Shown one piece after another: positions 60,301-64,000 of a stretch of 64,000 nucleotides of DNA. Source of the DNA: Echinostoma caproni (lineage: Eukaryota > Platyhelminthes > Trematoda > Plagiorchiida > Echinostomatidae). Within the stretch, counting starts at the first letter, position 1. Each line of letters starts with the position of its first letter. The notes beneath the pieces were generated by a model, which had not been told where the DNA came from, did not search any database, and saw only the letters and a program-made list of their open reading frames with translations. The position numbers and the translations under genes are program-made. The DNA lies in NCBI GenBank assembly GCA_900618425.1, contig UZAN01039804.1:1-64000 (forward strand), given 5' to 3'.

Positions 60301-62224
60301 AGACTCAGACTGCGCGGACAGTAGATCTACTAACCTGGTTGTGTTTAAAAGGATACATGCAGTACAGAGCAAACGTTTCAGGCTTGTGTCGGAATCCCAT
60401 CCCCAATGGCATGCGATTGGCAAGTAGTTTTTCAATCCTGAAAATCTCGAAGGGGAAAATAATCTATTTACGTCCACATGTTCGTTCACTATGATTGATC
60501 AACCCAATGAGGGATATTTATACACCAGTTTTTTCTACGTTTGTGGTTGCGAGGATCGAACGAAATGTCAACAACTCCCGACACTGGTCTTCTTTCAATA
60601 ATGATGCATTGGATAAAAGGAATCCAATGTTTCGAATTGGACATCCCATCTACCGGTGAACTCCGATGCCTAATGAAGACAATAAAGACCAAAGGTTGAC
60701 AGAATGTTTCAGGCAGACATACTGTCTGTTCTATGGCGGGGAGTAGAAATCGTAGGCTGGTCAGTGGATTTCCACATCCGATAATGTTTGATTATAGAGA
60801 AATCCCCTTTTTGTGGTTTTGCGTGTATGGATGTCTGGATGAATTGGAACTTCTACATGAAGCCGAAAAGAGATGAGCAATCTAAATAACACCGTTGTGT
60901 TTTGTTTGTCTAGGTTTTGCAGATGGAGCACCCATACAGAAAAGAAAATTGATTGCGTGAAGTATATAGCAATTTCCGTGATGCATTGCCGAGCTGAACT
61001 TTCAATGGTAGCACCCATAAATATATTAATCCATGATGGTGTATATTATAAGTTTCAATATAGTTATGATCGCACTTTGGTTTAAATAAACTACCATGTC
61101 AAATGCAGTAGACCAAGCTACCAGAAACTTATAACAAACAGTTCTGTGCTTACTTTAAACATCTCCAATTGCTTGGAAAATTGTAGGTCCTCTAAGGCAG
61201 CCTTTTTCAAAATGTTTAAAATTTCGTTTATCATCATTTCCTGCACTTGACTAATATTGTAATCCAGCTCGGTAACATTGAACAAACCCAGCTGTTCAAT
61301 CACAGGCATTTCGCTGGTTTTCATGTAGAAGTGATCTTCTTCCCACCAAGTGCGCAATGTTTTGGTGAATTCACGCATGTCGTCCAATACACCCTCTCGC
61401 CATGCTCGTAGCTCATGGTGATTGATGAGAGCGGTGCGATTATGATCGGCGAACAACGAGAGGAGCAACTCTCCTGACGACTCAATTGGGACCGGATTTC
61501 TCAATAACGTCCGCATCCGTACCATATCGGTCAGTTCTGTTCCGTGTAGCTGTAGCATGCAGCAAAACAGAACAAGGGTAAATGTCGCGGACATTGTAAA
61601 CAAGACAGCGAGATGTTGAGATTAATAATTGCTCCAGGCAATGCCTGTTTAGTATTGAGAGAGAATATTGAGCAGATCTTTGATACAATCATTTATCAAA
61701 CAAAGTCTATGCTTATACCGAATACCAAAAGCCAGTTGGAACGACTCAAGTACTAACATAAGTGACTGTCAATTTTGTTCAATACACATTGATTATGCGC
61801 AGCACATAAAACGCGGGATATATTAACTGTTTGAAAAATTTAGGCAGGCACAAGAATTTGTGTTCCGTGAACGTTTGCAACATCTCAATTACATTTTATG
61901 GTATTACGGAAACAACAAACTGGTCTGACCGTGATTCTATTTTTATTTCATTTTCAGGGTGTATTGCGGACAAGTAGAATGAGCGACCTAGCAGTTGCGC
62001 GCACATGAACTCATTGTACCGTGAGTGTTTACTTACTAGTAATTCATTGATGAGGCCTGGTCTCCAGTTCAGATTTGCATGAATCGTGTTCTCCGGATCC
62101 AGGAAAAAGCGAGCAACTAGATCTTTTCGTCGACTTTGTGCCGAACTATCCTCGTCATTCCGCGAATGTTCTGCTTCAATCAGATATTCTTTGGCGCCCT
62201 GTTTGTATCCAGTTATCCATGCGC
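9026..62224 (-). CDS. Large lipid transfer protein-like gene (apolipophorin/vitellogenin superfamily), 19 exons seen, both ends missing
   Basis: This is a secreted lipid-carrier type protein; members of the family move phospholipid and neutral lipid in body fluids. About 1,250 residues were pieced together from exons W1 (62224-62037) to W19 (9379-9026). Order seen: a short beta-strand segment, about 390 residues of amphipathic helix, a vWD domain (W9-W10), a six-cysteine C8-like module (W11), and a C-terminal extension with VWA-like strand order (W14-W19). N-glycosylation sequons (NRT, NVT, NIS, NGT, NLS, NAS, NQT) are spread along it, which fits an extracellular protein. Splice phases match at every junction from W1 to W17. 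The N-terminal signal peptide and Vitellogenin_N domain must lie right of the window; no stop codon or poly(A) signal can be assigned on the left. The family call rests on the vWD motif GLLGTND, the following Cys module and the helical lead-in. A mucin or hemolectin is less likely because the typical GLCG of those vWD domains is absent. Confidence 0.8.
9529..9618 (-). CDS. Exon W18 (frame uncertain)
   Basis: The acceptor gaactttctacag at 9619 is good and all three frames are open for about 85 nt behind it. In phase 0 (needed by donor 11436) it reads PGETMVSTTSPRDG, then IPNVVRFQPFGMT, and leaves by the weak donor ACG|GTTTGA to W19 in phase 0. In phase 1 the same bases read NYGVYHFTQGWDYVDPQCG, which looks more protein-like but needs a different upstream donor. 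I list the exon because it lies between two coding exons with a strong acceptor; the frame is unresolved. Confidence 0.45.
11436..11731 (-). CDS. Exon W17: core of VWA-like domain (strands 3 and 4)
   Basis: The exon is 296 nt: 2 nt plus 98 codons, if the donor TCA|GTAATAGG is used; GG|GTTAGTTT at 11446 (phase 2) is the alternative. The acceptor cctcattcgattttag is strong. The first split codon joins W16 in phase as Ala. Pieces in VWA order: strand QYSALLFTTVSG, helix EQFVRTLHAFVAQQG, helix PRATEALSKAVRQ, then strand DTILLYLCSG. The last matches the VWA strand that normally ends T/S-D-G; here it is C-S-G. The plus-strand open frame over the same bases is a shadow. Confidence 0.75.
12810..12959 (-). 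CDS. Exon W16: VWA-like helix 1 end and strand 2
   Basis: The exon is 150 nt: 2 nt, 49 codons, 1 nt; phase 1 at both ends. The acceptor is tgtggaataatag (weak) and the donor CAAG|GTCGAG (weak). It reads YPFHRMRLKMLGFEDMRLDE, a helix SQVVAQIRSVHAHLTG, and a strand GVEIHSINLRQ. The phases fit W15 and W17 exactly. Boundaries are the least certain among W11-W17, although the open frame itself is clear. Confidence 0.58.
13566..13701 (-). CDS. Exon W15: helical, basic segment
   Basis: The exon is 136 nt, 45 codons plus one base, phase 0 in and phase 1 out. The acceptor is tttccactcatgcag at the end of a 35-bp intron; the donor GAAT|GTGAACA is fair. It reads INQREKMNEQDLLKHRALKA and later FVQSFLTDLRNDE. 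If the donor were not used, translation would end 7 codons further at a TGA (13545-13543), so an alternative shorter C terminus here cannot be excluded. The in-phase join to W16 and continued coding quality to the left favour splicing. Confidence 0.62.
13737..13906 (-). CDS. Exon W14: possible first strand of a VWA-like domain
   Basis: The exon is 170 nt: 2 nt plus 56 codons, phase 1 in and phase 0 out. The acceptor ctctccttgctttcag is strong; the donor is GAT|GTGTGG. The segment RRLTFVIEMGTCLTRRLSEI has the shape of VWA strand 1 plus loop plus helix 1 (family consensus hydrophobic strand, D-x-S-x-S), but with E-M-G-T-C at the metal-binding loop. Four Cys follow the early SCSG. The downstream intron is only 35 bp (13736-13702). 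The VWA reading is inference from strand order over W14-W19. Confidence 0.7.
14057..14216 (-). CDS. Exon W13: linker segment
   Basis: The exon is 160 nt, 53 codons plus one base, phase 0 in and phase 1 out. The acceptor cgcttgtttaacag is good; the donor A|GTGTATCG is only fair, and G|GTCGCAGTG seven bases earlier (same phase) is possible. It begins MKGSRTNCTTKKHAV and ends DYFHNLFTHITNGR. It carries one Asn-Cys-Thr sequon. No domain is recognised. The initial Met is a normal internal codon, not a start. Confidence 0.65.
14470..14655 (+). repeat. Dispersed repeat, copy 1 (with foldback arm)
   Basis: It starts with ggttag-like words (tagttaggggttagggtcaa) and continues with acaatgtggtgatggagg, ggggaaaggtcgtgtcac and gcatcac-like pieces. 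The same order occurs at 63747-63970. Part of it (14535-14589) pairs with 14791-14848 as an inverted repeat. It lies in the W12-W13 intron. Confidence 0.6.
14791..14848 (-). repeat. Inverted arm partner of 14535-14589
   Basis: Read on the minus strand it gives gaactgtttcatacaatgtg, then ggttaatggg and agggaaaggaggtcatatca, close to the left arm (gaactagttcaaacaatgtg … gggaaaggtcgtgtcaca). Arms of about 55 bp with a 200-bp spacer suggest a foldback or MITE-like element. Confidence 0.5.
15152..15348 (-). CDS. Exon W12: Cys-containing segment after the C8-like module
   Basis: The exon is 197 nt: 2 nt plus 65 codons, phase 1 in and phase 0 out. The acceptor is agcatttgcgcag (weak pyrimidine tract) and the donor GAG|GTAACATAG. 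It completes the split Asp codon from W11 (QC-D-HKTC) and leaves in the phase needed by W13. Pieces: HKTCITDIQRGVDAFADRGC, KEIQLMFDCFLQKR, ICIKFRLFTALSYL. I recognise no domain. The open frame continues leftward only two codons past the donor before a stop, which supports the donor. Confidence 0.65.
15769..16015 (-). CDS. Exon W11: C8-like six-cysteine module with a charged insert
   Basis: The exon is 247 nt, 82 codons plus one base, phase 0 in and phase 1 out. The acceptor is ctccttgccacttgaccag and the donor G|GTAGGTCA. Cysteines fall in two matching sets: C-x9-C-x12-C, 25 residues, then C-x9-C-x12-C. Readable pieces are VLCNSIWQKFQSCFMEVPPD, WIGAC, SCMVVRAYVQTC and VRVPHQC. In mucins, vWF and LLTPs a Cys module of this type (C8) follows the vWD domain. 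The spacer between the sets is unusually charged (KKSAKEDEHEKKREWDE). Both strands are open here, so frame choice rests on the Cys pattern, splice sites and phase. Confidence 0.85.
18045..18215 (+). repeat. SINE copy B (diverged)
   Basis: It contains gtggccgaa and ccccctgactttccccctt, then a gcagccccattccccttcct core matching copies at 838-975 and 49050-49215, and ends in an A-rich tail (aaattaaatgaaatgaagg). It is more diverged than the other two. Confidence 0.45.
18657..20920 (+). mobile_element. Decayed non-LTR retrotransposon (CR1/Jockey-like reverse transcriptase)
   Basis: Reverse-transcriptase blocks occur in the right order but in shifting frames with stops: LEDVLKEMLILKPNKLTGSN at about 19470-19535 (family pattern L-K-P-N-K-S-P-G-x-D), FLDYRDAFNSVDRCKLVNI at 19871-19927 (F-R-x-A-F-D-x-V-D), ATILSP-like bases near 20060, LIRYANKS at 20125-20150 (the Y-A-D-D box, with D-D replaced by N-K), and a C-terminal thumb-like part to about 20900. 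It cannot be active. It lies antisense in an intron of the lipid transfer gene. Confidence 0.75.
24338..24706 (-). CDS. Exon W10: C-terminal half of vWD domain
   Basis: The exon is 369 nt, 123 codons, phase 0 at both ends. The acceptor is ctatttcccgttag and the donor GTAAGTGTTC. It reads directly on from W9 (…TSNGQ joined to VQEFDGATGTSICLP). The strands NTVVRVTRNEDRITLSVIG and HIRIQLDG are followed by the diagnostic vWD segment CRGLLGTNDFEQLHELFDPS, then a Trp (AGLWSYASQ) as in LLTP vWD domains. GLLG instead of GLCG is the form of apolipophorin-like proteins rather than mucins. Confidence 0.92.
24707..31911. other. W9-W10 intron, 7.2 kb, inside the vWD domain
   Basis: No gene is recognised. 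It holds short trinucleotide repeats near 27865-27895 (CAT/CGT type) and 27945-27962 (TTA), two Ns (27026, 27637), and a CAA-rich tract at its 5' end. At 27637 the N sits between two copies of ctaactg, suggesting a contig overlap. Confidence 0.7.
31857..31899 (+). repeat. CAA/CAG-type trinucleotide repeat
   Basis: About 43 bp of interrupted (CAA)n lying 12 bp inside the intron that follows W9. On the minus strand it reads as TTG repeats just behind the donor and creates a spurious poly-Leu extension of the exon frame. Confidence 0.9.
31912..32144 (-). CDS. Exon W9: N-terminal half of vWD domain
   Basis: The exon is 233 nt: 2 nt plus 77 codons, phase 1 in and phase 0 out. The acceptor is acaaccggaaacag and the donor GTGGGTACA. 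The typical start of a vWD domain is visible: NGYIITFNGLYIPV (compare the family consensus F-D-G-x-Y) then GPYLLVANTDGNRKLRVVHQ, and VGPVTVRVTSNGQ at the end. The Cys usually found in the C-x-Y-x-L-A strand is replaced by Pro (GPYLLVA), so that disulphide is absent. A CAA-rich microsatellite starts 12 bp inside the following intron. Confidence 0.92.
32655..32725 (-). repeat. tRNA-derived SINE head
   Basis: On the minus strand: caggtgatcaagtgggtaat, acacttacgttctacctgtg, then cccagttcgatcctc, which is an A-box-like, anticodon-arm-like and B-box-like series. It matches 43240-43312 (acttacgttctac shared). It lies in the W8-W9 intron. Confidence 0.55.
34228..34345 (-). CDS. Exon W8: last helical segment before the vWD domain
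   Basis: The exon is 118 nt, 39 codons plus one base, phase 0 in and phase 1 out. The acceptor is cttttcaatttcag and the donor GTGAGTAA. It reads LLSWIYPSRGMKSIMYAYDQ, then YQRNFEAMRKLIHLIPPYK. The split codon G|TC forms Val with W9. In lipid transfer proteins a helical lead-in of this kind precedes the vWD domain. Confidence 0.9.
34408..34450 (-). CDS. Exon W7: 43-nt small exon
   Basis: The exon is 43 nt, one base plus 14 codons (VRSNSFSENDGLNL), phase 2 in and phase 0 out. The acceptor is gatttctccag and the donor GTAAGCATT. Only a 62-bp intron separates it from W8, into which it reads in frame (…GLNL joined to LLSWIYP…). It is too short to stand alone as an ORF; the two good splice sites and the phase fit on both sides support it. 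Confidence 0.85.
35690..35730 (-). CDS. Exon W6: 41-nt microexon
   Basis: The exon is 41 nt, phase 0 in and phase 2 out, encoding RYIYGMCFRYQSH plus two bases. The acceptor follows a good pyrimidine run (ttgttttatgttttcggg… acccggag) and the donor is CAG|GTAATCGG. It was found by phase logic: W5 ends in phase 0 and W7 needs a phase-2 donor, and this is the piece between them that satisfies both with strong sites. The joined reading SH-S-VRSNSFSEN is smooth. A longer open frame over the same bases (35538-35903, minus) is a different frame and does not fit the neighbouring phases. Confidence 0.7.
35731..39082. other. W5-W6 intron, 3.4 kb
   Basis: Several open frames of 60-110 codons occur on both strands (for example 37066-37395 plus and 37262-37450 minus) but none has recognisable motifs or matching splice phases. 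A (CTC)n tract is at 36449-36473. I assign nothing else. Confidence 0.6.
36449..36473 (+). repeat. (CTC)n microsatellite
   Basis: Eight perfect CTC/CCT units. It accounts for poly-Ser and poly-Leu runs in two overlapping plus-strand open frames. Confidence 0.95.
39083..39319 (-). CDS. Exon W5: helical segment
   Basis: The exon is 237 nt, exactly 79 codons, phase 0 at both ends. The acceptor is cacaactgtgcag and the donor GTGAGCATC. It starts IQYCKRLALDSFAGKELQEL and ends LIGSQSYPKQ, with one sequon (FENASR). The pattern of leucines and alanines (NGLAKLSVHIPILFEKITE) suggests amphipathic helices, as in the region before the vWD domain of apolipophorins. It joins W4 and W6 in frame. Confidence 0.88.
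41088..41184 (+). repeat. 48-bp direct duplication flanking a single N
   Basis: Unit 1 is 41088-41135, the N is 41136, unit 2 is 41137-41184. The two are identical except one base (tctagc versus tccagc). Both run from ggtttatcctagaatc to cgaacgagaatcaag. This is the picture expected when two overlapping contig ends are abutted. Confidence 0.95.
43240..43312 (+). repeat. tRNA-derived SINE head
   Basis: It reads cctggtggtcaaatggttag (A-box region, like tRNA-Glu), tatgcttacgttctacgtgtg (anticodon-arm region), then gaggtccggtgttcaacctc (B-box region). The T-arm is degenerate, so a functional tRNA is unlikely. It shares acttacgttctac with 32655-32725. Confidence 0.6.
44971..45080 (-). repeat. Left inverted arm flanking a Penelope fragment
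   Basis: Its reverse complement contains ttgtggcgactgaagagttt, aaaagagatgttaacatct and ttgtctcctatcggtt, matching 45482-45591 on the plus strand. Arms are about 110 bp and roughly 80 per cent alike by eye. Confidence 0.85.
45085..45441 (+). mobile_element. Penelope-like element fragment: GIY-YIG endonuclease and C terminus
   Basis: It reads TYIGRTNRPLAQRMSEHIPK (GIY-YIG core Y-I-G-x-T-x-R then the E-H motif) from about 45131, then after stops SSIAKHLMATGHIVDP and, at the C terminus, NPILCAQKFLTQSVRLPW. The same C-terminal pattern closes the element at 62440-63224. Reverse transcriptase is absent. Three near copies of a 14-bp unit (ggtgacactt…) precede the YIG motif. Confidence 0.75.
45482..45591 (+). 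repeat. Right inverted arm flanking a Penelope fragment
   Basis: This is the partner of 44971-45080 in opposite orientation. It starts about 40 bp after the element's C-terminal stop and may be its 3' untranslated region, with the left arm an inverted piece of the same region (inference). Confidence 0.8.
48060..48262 (-). CDS. Exon W4: helical segment with conserved-looking Trp/Phe
   Basis: The exon is 203 nt: 2 nt plus 67 codons, phase 1 in and phase 0 out. The acceptor is ttttcctcccgttcag and the donor GTAAGTGTC. Readable pieces are AVYILQQGLRNWFDHKYAW, a sequon GNLSQ, and MIESISALVRQT at the end. The segment is predicted helical from its heptad-like hydrophobic spacing. Splicing to W5 is in phase without further coding sequence. 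Confidence 0.88.
48306..48328 (+). repeat. (TAA)n microsatellite
   Basis: Seven perfect units plus a partial one, 44 bp upstream of the W4 acceptor. Confidence 0.95.
48471..48872 (+). other. Unassigned 133-codon open frame
   Basis: The frame is open from ATG to TAA and includes KTVWRSTHFPRFDKC and EYENKYAQQIPQPISSQLG. The opposite strand is also open for 91 codons. I recognise no family. No splice acceptor or promoter stands out, so it may be chance, a single-exon insertion or part of a decayed element. Confidence 0.25.
49050..49215 (+). repeat. SINE copy C
   Basis: The head is tRNA-like with a clear B box (gacgtgagttcgaacccacc); the body has ccctggcagccctttg and ggccgcttcccctttcctga, and the tail cactcaataaaaaggaat. 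It is the best preserved of three copies. Confidence 0.7.
51124..51368 (+). repeat. Left arm of a long inverted repeat
   Basis: Shared with 52045-52285 in reverse orientation: aaatgaggtgtggtgatc, gtgtcagatgttgcaacgta and further blocks (gaagttcgttgccctc versus gatgttcgctaccttc). The arm is about 245 bp, imperfect. The translated arm keeps CVRCCNVN in both copies. Confidence 0.85.
52045..52285 (-). repeat. Right arm of a long inverted repeat
   Basis: Partner of 51124-51368. The two arms enclose about 680 bp with one plus-strand open frame (51663-51845, DTKHLIIEIKICLTV…). Together they span 1.16 kb, like a long-TIR non-autonomous DNA element or an inverted duplication. Confidence 0.85.
56993..57125 (-). 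CDS. Exon W3: helical segment
   Basis: The exon is 133 nt, 44 codons plus one base, entering in phase 0 and leaving in phase 1. The acceptor ctttcacttacag ends at 57126 and the donor is GTGAGCATG at 56992. It begins PEIERDKFPLFRPTFEAMAR and ends FLFNKVAACT. One sequon (VNGTIW) is present. The trailing base A plus the first two bases of W4 give an Asn codon, so W3 and W4 can be spliced directly across 8.7 kb. Confidence 0.88.
58150..58230 (+). repeat. tRNA-like segment (probable SINE head)
   Basis: It contains tggtagagcgt (A-box-like) and cgggttcgaatccc (perfect B-box consensus) 45 bp apart. The T stem has a mismatch and no clean acceptor stem forms, so a working tRNA gene is unlikely. Confidence 0.45.
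58610..58830 (+). mobile_element. Reverse-transcriptase fragment of a non-LTR (CR1-like) element
   Basis: An open stretch reads NRVTERAQTTRLG, then NNTGAYQGALLSPYLF (family pattern N-x-G-x-P-Q-G-x-x-L-S-P), and ends SNYANHMVL at the position of the Y-A-D-D box, whose two Asp are replaced by Asn-His. It is about 70 codons, truncated on both sides and inactive. Confidence 0.75.
59565..59670 (+). repeat. AT- then GA-rich simple repeat
   Basis: (TA)n with TATG interruptions passes into (GA)n and GATA-like words (tagatagg, gatagat). Low complexity. Confidence 0.9.
61154..61549 (-). CDS. Exon W2: long amphipathic-helical segment
   Basis: The exon is 396 nt, 132 codons, phase 0 at both ends. The acceptor is a pyrimidine-rich tract ending gctgcatgctacag at 61550; the donor is GTAAGCAC at 61153. 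It continues W1 without a shift (…INELL joined to LHGTELTDMV…). It carries three sequons (HNRTA, FNVTE, YNISQ) and long helical stretches such as EMMINEILNILKKAALEDL. An in-frame ATG at 61603 upstream of the acceptor is not taken as the start (see rejected items). No Pfam-type motif is visible by eye. Confidence 0.88.
61550..62036. other. W1-W2 intron, 487 bp
   Basis: Ordinary spliceosomal intron with GTAAGTAAAC donor and a T-rich acceptor tract. When translated, its 3' end gives a hydrophobic run preceded by Met that mimics a signal peptide. Confidence 0.85.
62037..62224 (-). CDS. Exon W1: end of beta-rich lipid-binding region
   Basis: The exon is 188 nt: 2 nt plus 62 codons, entering in phase 1 and leaving in phase 0. 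The acceptor is cttgtccgtcag at 62225 and the donor is GTAAGTAAAC at 62036. Readable pieces are AWITGYKQGAKEYL near the start and NTIHANLNWRPGLINELL at the end. The alternating hydrophobic pattern of the last piece resembles the beta-strand repeats of apoB-like proteins (inference). The middle is hydrophilic (EAEHSRNDEDSSAQSRRK). The phase-1 entry shows that at least one more exon lies upstream, outside the window or inside the 62225-64000 intron. Confidence 0.8.
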
Positions 62225-62439
62225 CTGACGGACAAGTGAGGACAGAACAAATTCAGAGACTATTTGAAAACGTACTGGGTAATGGCTCATTGTGAGACAC
62301 TCAGTATCGTTTTAGTTAACAAAAGAAGGGAAATAGAACCTCGAGGAGTCCACATATTCTGTCTGTGATGCTTTTTGAATTTTTTTATTCACTTTATGTG
62401 GTAGATAGCCAAAGTATTCACCTGTATCCGGTACTTTTG

Positions 62440-63224
62440 AGTTCAGTGTCTACATAGTCATAGGCCTCGACAATGTTAATAGTCAAAACGAACGTGGGTT
62501 GGACAATACACACATTTTAAAAGTTTCGTCCCACTAAGATACAAACGTAATTTAGTAAACTGTCTGGCCTACAGGGCGAGGAGAATTTTAAGTCCGAGTG
62601 CCCTGAATGAACAGCTGACCTACACAAGAGATATTCTTCGGAAGAACGGATGTCCAGAAGCGTTTGTTCGACGATATATGGAATCAGAAGTAAACAATTG
62701 GAAAAATTACAACTTGTTAGGAAGAAGGATATGTTTGTCAACGTTCCTTTCAAGGGAGACAGAGCAATAAAAATCTTCGAATATCGGATATACAAAGCCA
62801 TTGCCAACTGTTTTCCCGCGGCGCATTTAAGACTCTCATCGAGGACTAAACCGTTCATTGTTCAACAGCTTACGGATTAATTGCCTCACCAATCCCAATC
62901 TTTTGTTCTATATCAGTTCACGTGCACTTGTAGTGCTTGGTATATCGGACACACAACGAGAATATCTGAACATTTTCCGGCCGCTCTTCGAAAGGAATAG
63001 TGAGAAGCTTGAATAGCTCAACCCTGCAACATTTGGTCGACAGTGAACACAGGATTGACACGGAAACAACATTAACAAGTTTCTTCACTACACCTAAGAA
63101 TCACACCAAAGGATTACGTAAGAAGATGCTAACAACTGCGGAATCTATAGCAATTAAGATCATGAGACCGGAGTTGTGTAAGCAACGTAATCTGGTTCAA
63201 GCGCTGCTGTTGCCATGGTCATAA
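62440..63224 (+). mobile_element. Penelope-like element, 5'-truncated, frameshifted
   Basis: The region after the polymerase core is visible: SFVPLRYKRNLVNCLAYRAR near 62521, RDILRKNGCPEAFVRRYM, FVNVPFKGDRAIKIFEYR near 62730, FPAAHLRLSSRTKPFI, then the endonuclease core TCTCSAWYIGHTTRISEHF near 62918 (C-x-C, Y-I-G-x-T, E-H). The last frame ends RPELCKQRNLVQALLLPWS. Frames change at least twice and stops interrupt it. The catalytic reverse transcriptase lies upstream of the truncation and is missing. It is antisense to the lipid transfer gene. Confidence 0.8.
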
Positions 63225-63746
63225 TAACAATTGCCCTTATTTCTATGTGATTTTATCTGCCCCCCCCCCAATTCTCACTTACTGTATTTTTCGCAAACTT
63301 TCACACCTGTTATATTCATTCTTGACTAACACCTCTCATATCGTGTCCAATTAACGCATTGTTATCGGGCTTTCCTCTGTCCAACTATCGTGACCCCACA
63401 GCTTGTTGTCAATCAAACATTTTGCACACATAGTCATTCAACATCAGCGTAGGCCTTGCATTATTCTACTGAATAATCGGGCTATATATGTAAATGCCTG
63501 AAGCGATATATGGAAAAGAAATTTCTTCGTGCTTTATTTTTGTTCTTATGCATCGATGGGAATATTTTACGATTTGTGATGTTAAGAATCTCATTACGTG
63601 ACATCAAAATCAGAAGACATATGTGGGCAAAATTGACATTGACCATCAATTTCGCGTGCTCTCGTTCATCTGTAAACGCACATTTATATGATCATGTGAA
63701 ATAAATATGCGTAAGAGTTGAAACGAGTCATTTGAACAAAGTGTTT

Positions 63747-63970
63747 GACAATTGAGTTGAGTGATTTGTGTTTGGTTAGGGGTTGAGGTCAAGTAAGATG
63801 AGAAACTTTGATATGGGGTGAACTGGACCAAACGATGTGGTGAGTGTGGTGAACTAGGGAGGAGAAAGAGGGAAGGTCATGTCACGTCATGCTATGGTAG
63901 GGTGGCATCAAGTGTGATATCATTACTATCATAGCAAAAACAGTTGCATCACAAATGTTTTTTGAACACA
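63747..63970 (+). repeat. Dispersed repeat, copy 2
   Basis: Same order as 14470-14655: ggttaggggttgaggtcaag, tttgatatg, gtgaactggaccaaacgatg, gaaggtcatgtcacgtcat, and catcacaaatgtttttt. The two copies are about 49 kb apart in different introns. Confidence 0.6.
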
Positions 63971-64000
63971 ATTGCGGTTTCAAGCGATGAATAATCATTG

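Larger units (their letters stand above)
57126..61153. other. W2-W3 intron, 4.0 kb
   Basis: It contains a tRNA-like segment (58150-58230), a reverse-transcriptase fragment (58610-58830) and an AT/GA-rich simple-sequence tract (59565-59670). No other structure is seen. Confidence 0.7.
62225..64000. other. Upstream intron (right edge of window)
   Basis: W1 enters in phase 1, so this stretch is an intron. It contains the Penelope fragment at 62440-63224, a C10 run at 63260-63269 and a dispersed repeat copy at 63747-63970. No further minus-strand exon was found before the window ends. Confidence 0.75.

Noticed and set aside
61118..61603. Open frame starting at Met-61603 with a signal-peptide-like N terminus, as the gene start
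   Set aside because: A strong acceptor at 61550 and a phase-0 join to W1 show that coding sequence continues upstream; the hydrophobic run is the intron's pyrimidine tract.

Overview
The window looks like draft nuclear DNA of a flatworm, most likely a digenean fluke. The sequence is AT-rich, a few short exons are scattered over introns of up to 8.7 kb, one intron is only 35 bp, and the introns carry relics of non-LTR (CR1/Jockey-like) and Penelope-like retroelements plus tRNA-derived SINEs. Isolated single Ns (5797, 14983, 27026, 27637, 41136) suggest contig joins. The assignment rests on these features only; no species is claimed.

The one gene I can support lies on the minus strand and covers most of the window. 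I resolved 19 exons from 62224 down to 9026, about 1.25 kb of codons per kilobase-scale protein segment (roughly 1,250 residues). Exon phases agree at every junction from W1 to W17. W17-W19 also agree, but only in one of several possible models. The product is a large secreted glycoprotein of the large lipid transfer protein type (apolipophorin/vitellogenin superfamily). The end of a beta-rich lipid-binding region is in W1 and a long amphipathic-helical stretch in W2-W8. A split von Willebrand type D (vWD) domain with the motif GLLGTND follows in W9-W10, then a six-cysteine C8-like module in W11. A long C-terminal extension (W12-W19) has the strand/helix order of a von Willebrand A (VWA) fold with its metal-binding residues substituted. 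The 5' end (signal peptide, Vitellogenin_N domain) lies beyond the right edge. The 3' end is not resolved and must lie left of 9026.

Layout, right to left (transcription direction): 64000-62225, upstream intron with a Penelope-like fragment and a dispersed repeat; 62224-56993, W1-W3; 56992-48263, intron with a reverse-transcriptase relic, a long inverted repeat and a SINE; W4 at 48.1 kb; 48059-39320, intron with a Penelope GIY-YIG fragment flanked by inverted arms, a tRNA-like SINE and a 48-bp duplication across an N; W5 at 39.2 kb; W6-W9 at 35.7-31.9 kb, including 41- and 43-nt exons; 31911-24707, intron splitting the vWD domain; W10 at 24.5 kb; 24337-16016, intron with a 2.2-kb decayed non-LTR retrotransposon; W11-W19 clustered at 16.0-9.0 kb; 9025-1, repeats and one possible extra exon.

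Nearly all coding relics of mobile elements are in the plus orientation, antisense to the host gene. No rRNA, CRISPR array, prokaryotic signal or convincing second protein-coding gene was seen.
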